Notes under the pieces: model-generated
Seen by the model: only the letters and a program-made list of their open reading frames with translations
Told to the model about the DNA's origin: nothing
Databases searched by the model: none
Source of the DNA: Eopsaltria australis
Taxonomy: Eukaryota; Chordata; Aves; Passeriformes; Petroicidae
Reading direction: 5' to 3'
NCBI GenBank assembly: GCA_034509425.1
Contig: JAVTVJ010000296.1
Span: 1,798,001-1,862,000, forward strand
DNA: 64,000 nt
Shown here: positions 50,792 to 62,615 of the stretch, in pieces
Numbering within the stretch: position 1 is the stretch's first letter
How the letters are laid out: every line of letters begins with the position of its first letter
Program-made: the position numbers and the translations under genes

Positions 50792-52530
50792 GAGCTGTCC
50801 ATCATTGCTGACTGTGAGTGCCTCCTCTCCCTGATCTGTGCTTCGTTCTGTGGCTCTGCAAAGCTGTGAAGTGATGCTTGGAAGAGCTGAGAGTTTCTTT
50901 CTCCTGGTCTATGGTCAGTGTAAGGACTCAGGCTGGGCTTGCAGGGGTCAGAGGAGCTGTGGGGAACCTCAGCCTGGCACTTTTTGGGTAGGATTTACCT
51001 GGAGAAAGGTGTTTGCCATAGGCTGTGATGAGTAACACCCCAAAGTCCTTCGGTGTGGTTTGCAGTGGCAGGAATGAGCCCCACAAGTGACATCCCTGTG
51101 CACACCAGCACATTTTTTTCTTTGTTTTGTCCTGTTTCTATTTGTCTGTGCCCAAATCTTCCAAAACCCCAGTATTAGGGTGGCTGCCTGCCCTTCTCCC
51201 ATCTCCCTCCACTAACAAGAGCCAGCAAGAACTATTTGTCACTGTGTGTATTTTCTCTAATGGAAAATGGCTCGTTCAAAACAAGAAATTCCCAGGGAAA
51301 TCGCTGCTTGGGGATTGCATGAACACATTCTTTGCTAATTGGTACTTGCCAAAAACAATCTGTATATTCATGAAGCCGTTTGCTGCACTGCTGGCTTTTT
51401 CCAATGAAAAAACAAGACCTGCTGGAAGAAGATAAACAATGACAATGGTTGTTGTTTTTTTTTTTTCCTAGGTCTATTTCCTAAGGAAATTACTCCCTGT
51501 GATCTCGCTGCCTCACTCTGAGCCTCTGTCCATCTCCTTCTAATGTCCCTGACTCTGCCAGTCAAGCCAGGGGTTTGTGAAAATGGGGGAGAGGAGACAG
51601 CATAATAAAAATAAAACAAGAAAAGTGTGTGTGGAGCTGTTCTGAGGCTGCAGAAGTCCTGCATTTTCAGCATATATTTGTGGCCTGATGGAGAGGATGA
51701 GCTGGATGTCCTGGAAATCCTTGGGGTTCCTGCCCTGTGTGGGTTCCTTGGGGTTGAATGAAGCACAAGGATGAGTCTGGCACAAGGTTCAGCCCATTTC
51801 AGTCACGAGCAGGACCCTGACTGTGCAGAGCAGCACTGACAGCCCAGCTTGAGGTTGTTTTCATCCATGTGTTTGGGAAGGACAAGCCAAAGGCATTCCC
51901 TGCATGTGCTGGTGCTAAAGACACACACCAGGATCTGTGCTCAGGGCCAGGCACAAAAAAACTCCTTTACTTTGAGGCAAATCTCATCTCTCCCTCCTGT
52001 GAAGCCCCCTGCACATGTGGGGGTCATGAGCACTTTGAGGTTGGACCTCAAGGGCAGAATCTCAGTGCACGGGGATGTTCACTTCCAGCTTCCTTAAGGA
52101 TTGCAGTGTTTGGGGGTTTTTTTCCCCCTTTTTTCCCCTCAATTGTGATGTCATCCCAAGGAAAGGGTTTGGGTCTCAGCCAGCAGCAGGGAGGCAGCAG
52201 AGAAGCTCCCAGCAGAAACATTTCCCTTCTTAATGGTAAGTGCTGGGTACCCAGTGCTCCAAGGGGTATTTGCAACCCAAGTTTCCCACCTGGCAGGCAC
52301 TATGCTTTTTTCTGATTTACTCTAAGTCTTTTTGAATCTGATTTCCTGGTAAAAAATCTCTTCCCAGAGCTATGGAAATGTGCCACGCTGTCCTTCTGTC
52401 CAGGAAAAGCTTCTGAGCATTGGGATGGTGGCTGAAGGACCACATCCAGCAGAGCCTTGATGTCCAAGCAGGGATATTCATGGTTGAGGGGGAGTTTGTC
52501 TCTTCTTCCAAGTAACAAGCAATAAGGCAA

Positions 52531-52760
52531 GGAGGGGAGGTTTAGATTGGGTATCAGGAAAAATTTCTTCACAGAAAGAGTTGTTAAACACCAGAAAAGG
52601 CTACCCAGGGCAGTGGTGGAGTCCCCATCCCTGGAGGGATTTTAAAGCCATGTGGATGTGGCATTGGGGGACATGGGTTAGTGGTGGCCTTGGCAGTGCT
52701 GGGGAATGGCTGGACTTGATCTCAGAGGACTTTTCCAACCTTAATGAGTCTGTGGTTCTC
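52531..52760 (+). mobile_element. CR1 LINE 3' end
   Basis: GGGAGGTTTAGATTGGGTAT, GGAAAAATTTCTTCACAG, GGAGTCCCCATCCCTGGAGG, GACATGGGTTAGTGGTGGCC and CCAACCTTAATGAGTCTGTG. Well preserved. Confidence 0.93.
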
Positions 52761-55700
52761 TGGCACTAAAAAGTTGCCAAAGACCTGAGCAGCTCCTGAG
52801 CAGTGCTGGGCTGCAGCTGGGCTGTGGAGGGATAAAAATGGAGATGAATGGCAATTTTTGACTGTCCTTTTCCAAAAAATATCCCCAGAAAATTCCTGGG
52901 TCTTGCATATTGTGCATGGAGAGGAATGTCAGCCTCTGTGTTGGGCCAGCATTAGGGAGCAGAGCCTTACTTGGACTTATTTTCCAAATCTTTAATAGAA
53001 AATTACTGGAAGGGTAAATTACAGTCAACAAGGCTCTTCACTATGGATTTCATTCCATCTGAGGCAGAGGAAATGGAGCTGAGCAACAAAAGAGGCTGAT
53101 GTTAACAGATTTTTCTTTTCTTTAATGGAAGGAAAATTGGTAATGTGTTAAAAAAATTTAAATCCCTGCAAAAAATGTGACCTTACTCATATAAAAGGAA
53201 ATTCACAATTAAGTCAAGAGTGTCTGCTGGAAATTTAAAACATCTTCTCTTACACAAGCAAAGTCTTGATAATGAAAACATTTGCCAGCATCAGGCTGTA
53301 ACCTGACCTGGGATTTTGCAGTCAAAATGTTTGGATCACTGGGTTTAACTGTACTTTAGATCAAGAAGCTGAAAAATCCTTTTTTTAAATAATTTGTCAA
53401 CTAGGTATTTTGTCATTTTTAGCTCTTTTCTCAAGGTTCATTCTTGCTGGTCAATATGCCCTTTAAAAGTTATTGATTTGCCTCTGGAGATCATCTGCCC
53501 ATGGAGCTGTGCTTTATTCTTTCCATAATTTAATCTGCACTTATGGAAGCAATTTCAGGGTTTCTGATTCAATTTTATTTTCCAGATTATTTACACTTTG
53601 CATTTTTAATACTAAAAACAAAAGCAAACAACAGTCTTCCATTCCACTGACTTATTGCATTACATTCCTGTCTGGTTAAATCTCACTTGGGTACAGGCTG
53701 AAATTCGACTGAAATACCCAGAAATTGGATTTTTTGTTACAAGCGCAGCAGCAGGGCTGCAGAATGGGAGCTGCACTGTTGTGTGAACGTCCAGGATGGG
53801 TTTGTGGTGACAAACAAGGTAATTTGGGCACGAGGAGCTGGGGGGGTTGCTGGTGGGGTTGTAGTTTGTGAGATTAAATAACACACCAGAGATGTCAACT
53901 CTGCATCCCAGAGGAGTTTGAAGCTGCCCCCACTTCAGCAGCAGCAGGAGTGAAGAGTTAACTGGAAAAAAATTGATACTGCATTCAAGACACAGCCATG
54001 GCCAAGGAGACCTGCATAAAAAACACTCTGGTCTTGGGTTTAAAATGGAAAGGAGGGAGGCAGTAAAATGCATCACTGAATCCAGGCTGGAATGAGGGAA
54101 AGCTGAGCTGTGCCTCAGTGCTGGGCACCTGGAATTTATTGATGGGCAGGAGGGTGCCAGGTCTGCAGCTCCTCTGGCCCATGGATTGCATGAGAAATGA
54201 TGGCAGAGCTTTGCTGGGTGTTTGGTCCTTGCTGGAAGTGACAGGAAAAGCTTCCAAAGCCACCATGGCTCACGGGATCTGCCTGTGGGGCAGGAGGTCA
54301 CTGCCAGGGGGCTGCAGGAGACTTTCCTCTAGAACTGAAAGTGAAGAATGTGGTTGAATAGCATGAAAAATAAAAGGCTAATCAAGGGATTTGGCTGCTT
54401 GCAAGCATCTATTAAAAATAAGTGTTTAATTGGATATTTGTTTTGCTGTCAGCACACTGGGCTTAAAAATATACAGCTATTACCCTGAAATATCTGAGTG
54501 CGGAAAGGAGATGAGGCTGAGCCAGAAGATCCATGGGGGGATTTTTTTTTTGAACAGCAGAGTACAGACTTTGAGGAGACAGGAAACAGGAAAAACACGT
54601 TATGATTTCACATTTACCTTATAACAAAGCAAAGTGCTGTGAGCCCCACCAGGGCTTGTGGTGTTGAACAGCAATCCACATTACTAGAATCTGCACAAGA
54701 CTCTCTTCTGGACATCCCAACCTGACAGAAATCTGGAGCTCAGATCTCAGTGTGGATTGCTTTGTGAGCTTCACTGCCATGGCAAACCCCGAGCCCTGAC
54801 ACTGGTGCTTGTGAAAAAACCAAAGTTTGGGCATTTTCTGTGGATCTCAGCTGACAGTGGAAATAAAATGCCAGTGATACTTTCATGGGCTGAACATTGG
54901 ATCTGAAGAATGGTGAAGGGAAGGAAAGGCTCTTGCTTACCTGGCTGTCCTTGAGGTTATAAACCCATGGCCACTGCTTTTAAGACAAAATTGAAGCAAT
55001 AAATGTAATCTTGGGTCTAGTCAGCAGCAAATGGGTGTACAAGACATCAAAAATTGATGCAGTGGAGGAGGGAAGTGGTGCAGTGATCAGCCTGGGCATA
55101 GCAAGTGAACCTGAGCTCTGGAAATGCTTGCCAGTCCCAATGATTAATTAAAATCTGCATCCAGCAAAGCCAGGGACATTGTCTTGGAGCTGGCTGGACC
55201 TGCCACGTTTCAGGCAGTGATGGAAACATTTGCATGGCCATGGAACTACGAGAGGCACCGCAAGTGTGAAGTGTCTGGGCAGAGAAACCTTCCACTAATT
55301 CATTTTAAGTTGATTTAATAGCTGGGGAGGGCATGCCCTGGACAGATACAAGTACCTGACAGGGATTTGGTCATGGCTGAGCATCCTGGGAGCTCTTGTG
55401 CTTCTTTGGAGGAGGGAAACTTGTTTAAGGATACAAAAGGATGTCTCTGCTTTTAGGAGAGCAGCAGGGCATGAGAAGCCAAGCCCTGGCTGGGATGTAG
55501 AGACTGAAGGTCCCATGCCACAAGATTGCTGGGTGATCCACTTGCAAATTAATTTCTTCAGCCTTGGTTTTCCCTTTTTAAGAGGGCAAGTGGCTCTCCT
55601 GGCATGCTCATGTCCATCTGCCCTCGACAGCCAGTGCTGCAGGGTGTTTTTTCTAAGTGGCAGTGCAGTGTCAGAAGACAAAAACGTTTTTCTTTGCATT

Positions 55701-57283
55701 TTGTTTCTTCCTCTCTGATACACTGGAGTGTCCAAAGACGAAACTGAGCACAGATTAATTTTATTTTTTCCTAAAGCAAATAGCCAGCTCATCACAGGTG
55801 CAAAAAGCAGCCCCACACCTTCCTGCTGTGCTTCCTCCTCTGGAAGGAGCTGAAGAAACAGCTGAGACCTGGGCACAGCAGAGCCCATGATCATTTCTCC
55901 AAGTCCTTTTGCCCATTTGCCTCCACCCTGCAGATCATTTAGCATGAAGAAAGCAATTTTTTGCCTTTGATACTGAGAGCAGGGAGAGGGGTAATTGGAG
56001 CCTGGGAGGCTCAGTAGCTCTGGAGCCATCTCAGCCCTCACAGGTCTCTGATGTGCTGTAAAATGCAGAGGGGAGTTACAATTACTGCCCATTACTTGCC
56101 CTGGATGGTGATTTATCTTGTAGCCACATGAAAGCAAAATCTCTCTGATCTGGTTCTTTTTTCCCCTCCTGCACCTCATCAGGATGTGTCATATTTTGGA
56201 TTAAAGGGATTTTCTTTGCCAGAGCTGAAGGAAAGCCTGTGTGTGACGTTCGATTATTCTGTCCTTTAAAATAATATCCCCAATAAGAAGGGAGTTGTTG
56301 CCATGCTGGTGTCCTGAGAAATTGGATGCTGAAGTGGATACCTGGAGCATCTCATGAAGGACCACAGAGCAAATGGTTTAGTGGATCTTTTTTAAGCTCC
56401 TTTGGAGGGGGAATGATGATTCATTTGTTGAGGGGTGACCAGGGGCACAGGAAATGAGGCCTGAGTTCCTTCTGCTCCTGCAGATGCAACAGGAAAATGA
56501 GTTACAGGCAGGACAGCAAATCTGCCCTGGGACATTGCCTTTGGGATGCCAGAGTGTGGGAAATGTCACACAGGATCAGAGCCCTTCACCATCCCCTCCC
56601 CGTGTGCTCTGGTGAATGACTGGCACTTCAGGATGGGATCTGGGGGGCCCTGATGGATAAAAGGAGCTAAATGGGGAGCTTCTGCCTTATTCTGGGGCTG
56701 GTTTTATTTTTACTCAGGTGACTCCTCAAGAGCTGGGCCCTGAATTGCTTTTTGGGAACAGGCAGCAGCCTCTAGTGCATGTCACCTCAGTGCTGTAACA
56801 GCACTGTACCTCTGGAAATAGCCAAGATGTTCTAAACTTGACGTTTTCCCTTCTTTTCATGGGATATAATAGCACATCACAGACGTGGGCTGCATGAGAA
56901 ACCCTCCTGGCAAGCGGCAGTGCCACTGATGGGGAGGATGGTGCCTGTGATGTCTCTTTGTCTGCTGCTCCCCTCCAACTCCTCTCTATTAACAGATGCT
57001 TTTCAAGGCAAAGAGAGAGGCTGCACATAACCTGAACTCCCACTGCTTCAAGGCAAATCAGGCCCTTTTCTTCCAGCAGCCTGTTGGAAGTGCAAGTCCC
57101 AGACTTGCCAAGTCTCACACACAGAGCAGGGAGAGCTGAGCTGCCTCTTGCTTCTCCTCCTGGCTCATCCAGCATCCCTCTCTCCACTGCAGAGTCAGCC
57201 AATTTGGGATCCACAGGCAGAGGGGAGGGGGTGGCCTGGGGGGTTCCCTTCATGGAACAGCTCTGGGTGGTGACATGGCGCCA

Positions 57284-57450
57284 TAAAATCACGAATCACG
57301 GAGTGGTTTGGGTTGGAAAGACCTTAAAAATCATCTCATTCCACCTCCTGCCATGGGGAGGGACACCTTCCACTATCCCAGGTTGCTCCAAGCCCCATCC
57401 AACCTGGCCTGGAACACTGCCAGGGGTGGGTCAGCCACAGCTTTTCTGGG
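57284..57450 (-). mobile_element. CR1 LINE 3' end
   Basis: AAATCACGAATCACGGAGTG tail, GGTTTGGGTTGGAAAGACC, CACTATCCCAGGTTGCTCC and CAGCCACAGCTTTTCTGGGC. Truncated after that block. Confidence 0.92.
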
Positions 57451-60400
57451 CAAGAAAATAATGGTTTCTGCTTTAGAGGTGCTTGAGGTGATCTGTAGGA
57501 TCAGATGTAAGAGAGGGGAAAGGTCCCAGGAAAAAATAAAGGTGTTGGTCCAGCCTGGGGTTTATGTGCTACCACAGGAGAGCTTCAACCACAGGCCTGG
57601 AGAGCTTTGGTGTCACTGGGGCTGTGAGTGCTGCTTGTGTTTCAGGGCACAGGAAACATCCTGGATCAGAAGATGCTGCTGAGGAGGCAGGAGCAGCCTG
57701 TCTCAATCAGAGCTGCTCTGTTGCTCTCCTGGAGAAGCTCTCGTTTGGGATGGGGACGTGGCAGCAGGATGTCACCAAATGCTGCCATGGCCACAGGGCC
57801 TGTTCACACTGTCCTTGCAGCCCATCTGTCAATTTGTGGTGAGGCTGGAGACTGAATCATTATTTTAATGGTCTATTTAAAAGCACAGAGTGCTTTAAAA
57901 AATAGTTATGGCTGCAAATGAATTAATTTGCTGGACACAGACAAGAAGAGGCCCGTAACTGCCCATAAAGGACATGATGTCCACCAGTAGCTCTGGAGTC
58001 CACAGATCAAATGCTGCTGTGACCTGCTGTGCTCTGACAGCTGAACATTTCCCTGAGAGCATGCATATTACATTTCTAAAATAGATATGGCTGTGCCTGC
58101 TCAGAAGGCAACAGGATTTTTTTTGCTGCTCTTAGAAACCTCTTAAAAACCTGCCAGGTGCCAGGGGAGTCATCGCTCGCTCTGAGCAGCAGCACAGCCT
58201 TGCTCCAAAGAGATCAAGCAGCAATGTTTCATGACTTTTTTTAGCTGTATTTATGATACACCTTTGCAGAGAGGAGGATCCACCCTGGAAGCATCTTAGT
58301 GCCCCTCATATCATCTGCACAGCTTCCAGGATTTGGTTTTTCCCAAGAATGGAGGAGCCTCTTCAGCACTGGCAGCTGGTGAGCGTCTGCTGGAGCACCC
58401 CCATGGACCCTCCACTGCTGAGCATTTGGATTAGGGAATCATCTGGGTGAGAAATAAACCATCAGCCAGCCTGAGAGCTTGTAGATTCTTCCCTTGATCT
58501 ACTTCCAATCCTTGGATTCAGTGTTGGTGATGGCAGGAGGAAAAGGGGTAAAACAAAGGAAGATAGGGTTTGTTTCTGCTTCAGGAAGAAAGCTCATGCC
58601 ACCCTGAGCAGTGTAAATGGGGAGAGAAAATGGTCTGCTCAGGTCCCTGGAGTGACCCATCAGGACAATTCAGATGAGTATGTGCTGCTCTGGGCTGTTC
58701 TGGAGGATGCTCTGCATCACCTGAGCTGGTGCCATATCCTATGGATTGTAAAATATATTTCTGATTCAGAGTCTGTGCCTCTCCCTGCTGCTCTCCCCAC
58801 TGGTCTGTGCCACACTCCTGGTGCTGGGAGGAATTTTTGGAGGGTCCCTGTGGGCCCTGGTTTGGGGCACAAACAGCCCCTTGCTCTCTGAGAGCTCAGT
58901 CAATATTTGTGTTTTCCAAATGCCATGGGCATGGGAACAATTTTTTTTCATCCTAGAGAGCAACTGGTGCAGGTTTCCCCCCTGAATAATGCTTTGGAAA
59001 ACCAATGCTTAGTGGGCTGTGGCAATTTTCTTTCTTCCTTTTTTTTTTTTCTGGGTGATTGCTGAGCAGACCTAGAGAGGAAACTGCGGGAGGTGAGCCT
59101 TTGATCAGTATTTCCCAAGGAAACACAGTGCTGGGATCAAAACATCTCCAGCAAAGACTTTCACTCCTGCTCCTCAGATCCTCATCCCACAGCTCTCCCA
59201 GGTCACCCTGCCTGCTGGGTGAATAATTCCAGCTCCTTTCTGGAATTGCCTTGGCTGGAGGATGGAGTTTAAAATGCTCCCAACGGGGGGAATTCTGCTG
59301 TAGCACTTTCCCTGATTTATGGATGGAGGTGGAGATGAAAAGAAGCCCAAACCTCCTCTCCAAGACCATTTTCATCAGACCCTGGGCAGCATCAGACCCT
59401 TTCCAGCCCCTGGGCAGGGTGAGGAGGAGCTGGAAAACTGCCAGGGAGAAAGAAGGCAGAGTTGGCCTCGGTCAATACTTGACCTCTCAAGCACTTCTGC
59501 AGTTTTCCAGGCCCTGGATTGTGACAAATCTCACCCTTGTATGAATTCCTGGGAACTGCAGTTTCTCCCTGTTTCTTTGGGGCAAAAGAACCAGCACAGG
59601 CTGGGGCTGCATATCCCTGGAGGGCTCTGGAAGCACAAGGTGAATTTAGGAACAGTCACAGAGCCTCAGGGTCTTTTGGAACTTGAGACTTCCACTTAAA
59701 GACACTTCTGACTCCCTGGGATAAAGTGGTCCTGAACAGAAAGAAGAGAGGATTGTATTTTCCAGGGGAATTTATGGAAAAATTCAGTCCAACTGGGATT
59801 GTGAAGGGGTCGAGCTGGCAAGAGCAGCAGAGGGCTCAGGTATCAGAACTCTGTCAGTGCTGAGCTTCATCCTGGCTGAGAGAAAGGAACTGATCCATGG
59901 TTGTGAGGGCAGACAAAGCAGGGAGCTGCATTTTGAGGTCCCTCTCATGGCTGAAGGTGTGGGGCCAAGACAGGGTGAGATTTTCTGTCCTGTGATGGCA
60001 AAGGGAATCTGTGGAGAAGGAAAAGCTGCTGAGTGAACGTGTTGCAATTTCAAATCACCACTGCAGAGCCCAAACTGGATTATCATGGTAAAACAGAGCA
60101 GGCAGCAATTTTTTTTCCACGGGATTGATTTCTGTAAGCTGCAATCTTATGAATATATATTTTCTTTAGAATGATTGGAGATGCATCTTCTCTCCTGCTG
60201 GGATTTCACCATAAAAACTTCACCAAAGTTTGTGGCATTACTCATGATGCTTTTAGGTGAGGCAAAAGAAGTGGCTGCAGCACTACCAACACATTTCCAT
60301 TAAGCAGCCTTAGGTCTCCAATTGTTTATAATTAGAAGTCAAACCATTACCCAGATTTCTCAGATGGAGAAAGCGAGCTGCATTTTGGTGAAAACCTTGT

Positions 60401-61164
60401 CAAAGTTTATTTGGCAGAGGTGGAAAAAGCCCAATGGGTTTGCAACAACACTGCAACAGCTCATATGTGTGCAGAGAGCAAGAATATCCAAATATGAAAT
60501 TAAATCACTAGTGTGAAGAACTGAAATTCAAGGAGTCATAGCAGTAAAAATCAATCAAGGATCAGCTTTATTCATACAGTAACTGCAACAGGCATAAAAA
60601 TGCAAACAGGTTCTTAGAAATGTTGTCCAGGGGTGGTTACACGCTGTGATGATTGATGGGTTGAATTCTTAATACTCCCTTTGGGTTTACTATAAGCTGC
60701 TCACACTTATTATAGATCTACTATATTTAATTTAGTTACCAAGTTAATTGTATTTTCCCTAAGAGCTCCAGTAGCCTGCTGTGTATTTCTGTGTCTTTGC
60801 CAATGAACTGCTCCACTTACTGGCTAATAACTGACTGTAAGAATTTTTCTTTATAAATGCAGTCTCCCTAAATGTTCCTGGTAACGTGGTCTGCATAAGG
60901 ATTCTTCTGGCTTCTCTCTCAGTTTGCCTTGCTCTGAGCACAGCAATACTTTGAGCTACTTAAAGGTTTAGTGCCCCTTTGTCATATTTACTATCAGGAT
61001 CTGAACTGCAAATAGAAAAATGACTGGTTTGTAAAAGCCACTCTAATTGCTCCCAAATCTCCCTTAGTGCAAGTGAATCTTGAAACAAAGGCTTAGAAGG
61101 ACTGGGTTTGTCAAACTGTGCAGTGTAGCTTGGAAATATTGGGGAAATATCCAGGGAAGCAAGG

Positions 61165-61232
61165 AAAAACAGCCTTTCAGTACCTAAAGGGGCTATGAGA
61201 GAGGTGAAGAGGGACTTCTGACAAGGATCCTT
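61165..61232 (+). mobile_element. CR1 LINE internal remnant
   Basis: AACAGCCTTTCAGTACCTAA, AGGGGCTATGAGAGAGG and AGAGGGACTTCTGACAAGG match the CR1 block describing the variable middle of the 3' region. The rest is missing. Confidence 0.65.
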
Positions 61233-62249
61233 GCTGGATCTGGCCTGGAGATCCAGTGGTTTATCCTTCCTTCACACCCCACCTTCCTCTAACCTCACCC
61301 CCTTTGCTGCCCAGGCTGCAGGAGTGGGTAATTAGATCTGAAATGAACACCTATAATGGATATAAATCATCCTCTGCAGACCTACAAGGTACTTACAAAG
61401 GAGAATAAACTTTTAAGGGAGTCTATAAACTTAGGTTTATGTCCTGGTTTTGGCTGGGATAATTTCTTCTCAGTTCCTGGCTCTGCTTTGGATTCAGTAT
61501 GAGAATATAAGGTTGTTTTATTTATTTTTCCATGGTGATAGGAGGTGTCCCTTTGGGGGAGTCACTTTGGTATCCTCCATCAGGAGAAATCTCAGGGAGA
61601 CAGGAGATCATCCTGAGGATGTGCTGAACTTGGAAACAGCTGGACAAACTTCTCTGGCCTCTGCCAGCCACTAAAAATGCATCTTTTTTTTCCCAGCTGA
61701 GGAAGCCTGAGGCAAGAGGAGTTGAAATTTGGCCTAAAGTCACCCTGGGAGCCAAGCATTTCCCATGAGTCACAGATCATGGAAATTATTGTGATGCTTT
61801 CTAAGACTTCTGAAATTTTTTTTTTTGTTTAATCTTCCTTTTATACTTCCTTGAAGTACCAGTTAGGACACAATGCTGAATGACAGGCATCCATTCAGGG
61901 TGTCATCAAGGATCCTTCCCTCAGGGTGGTTAAAAATGCAGAGGAAATGGTAAGGAAAGGATCTTTAGATGCCAATGAAATGGTAAAATGCAAGATGACA
62001 TTCAAAGGTAGTATATACAGAGGAATATATTCTTATAAAGAATTCATAAAGAGAAGCTCTAAGTTGGCTGCTTCAATCCAGAAAAGAAATCTTAAAAGCT
62101 GTGTCAGTACTTCCAGAGGTGCTCAAAGATGAAAGCAGCATGGGAGGGTTATTGGTAAGAGCAGGTAACAAATGAGAAACCATCACTTGGCTTTTCCTGC
62201 ACACCCACAGTGTGTCTGCACTGGGCTGTGTGCACTGCTGCTCCCCCGG

Positions 62250-62615
62250 CTCAGGAAGGACATCTCAGATAAAACCAACGAGAGAAAGGCACAGTGAAGG
62301 ACATCAGAGATGGCCAAAGACAGGGAGCAACTTCTGTAGGAGGAAAAGGGAAGCAAATAAGACCCTTCAGCCTGGAACAGAGATTAAAAGGGAGAGAATA
62401 CGATGGAGTTGGGTAAAAGCAGCAGGAGCACGGAGAGGATTTAAGGGAGCAGTTCAACACTTTCTCAGAATGAAGAGACAAAGGGGCACTATCAAGTGGT
62501 CAGGTGGGAGGTTTTAAAGCAACAAAATTAATTTCCTTTCACAATATGCATTTTAATGTGAGGAACTTGTTGTTGTAAGACAATCAGGGAAGAAAAGTCC
62601 TTTTAGATGCAGCTC
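62250..62615 (+). mobile_element. Old, diverged CR1-like LINE fragment
   Basis: CTCAGGAAGGACATCTCAGA, CCTGGAACAGAGATTAAAAG, GTGGTCAGGTGGGAGGTTTT and a GTGAGGAACTTGTTGTTGTA block follow the order of an older amniote CR1 type, whose corresponding text includes GGCAAGTTCAAAACA and TGTGGAACTCATTGC-like blocks. Identity is low and boundaries are rough. Confidence 0.5.

Noticed and set aside
53660..54301. 213-codon minus-strand open frame
   Set aside because: Low-complexity Ser/Pro/Leu content, no domain recognised and no splice or promoter context.
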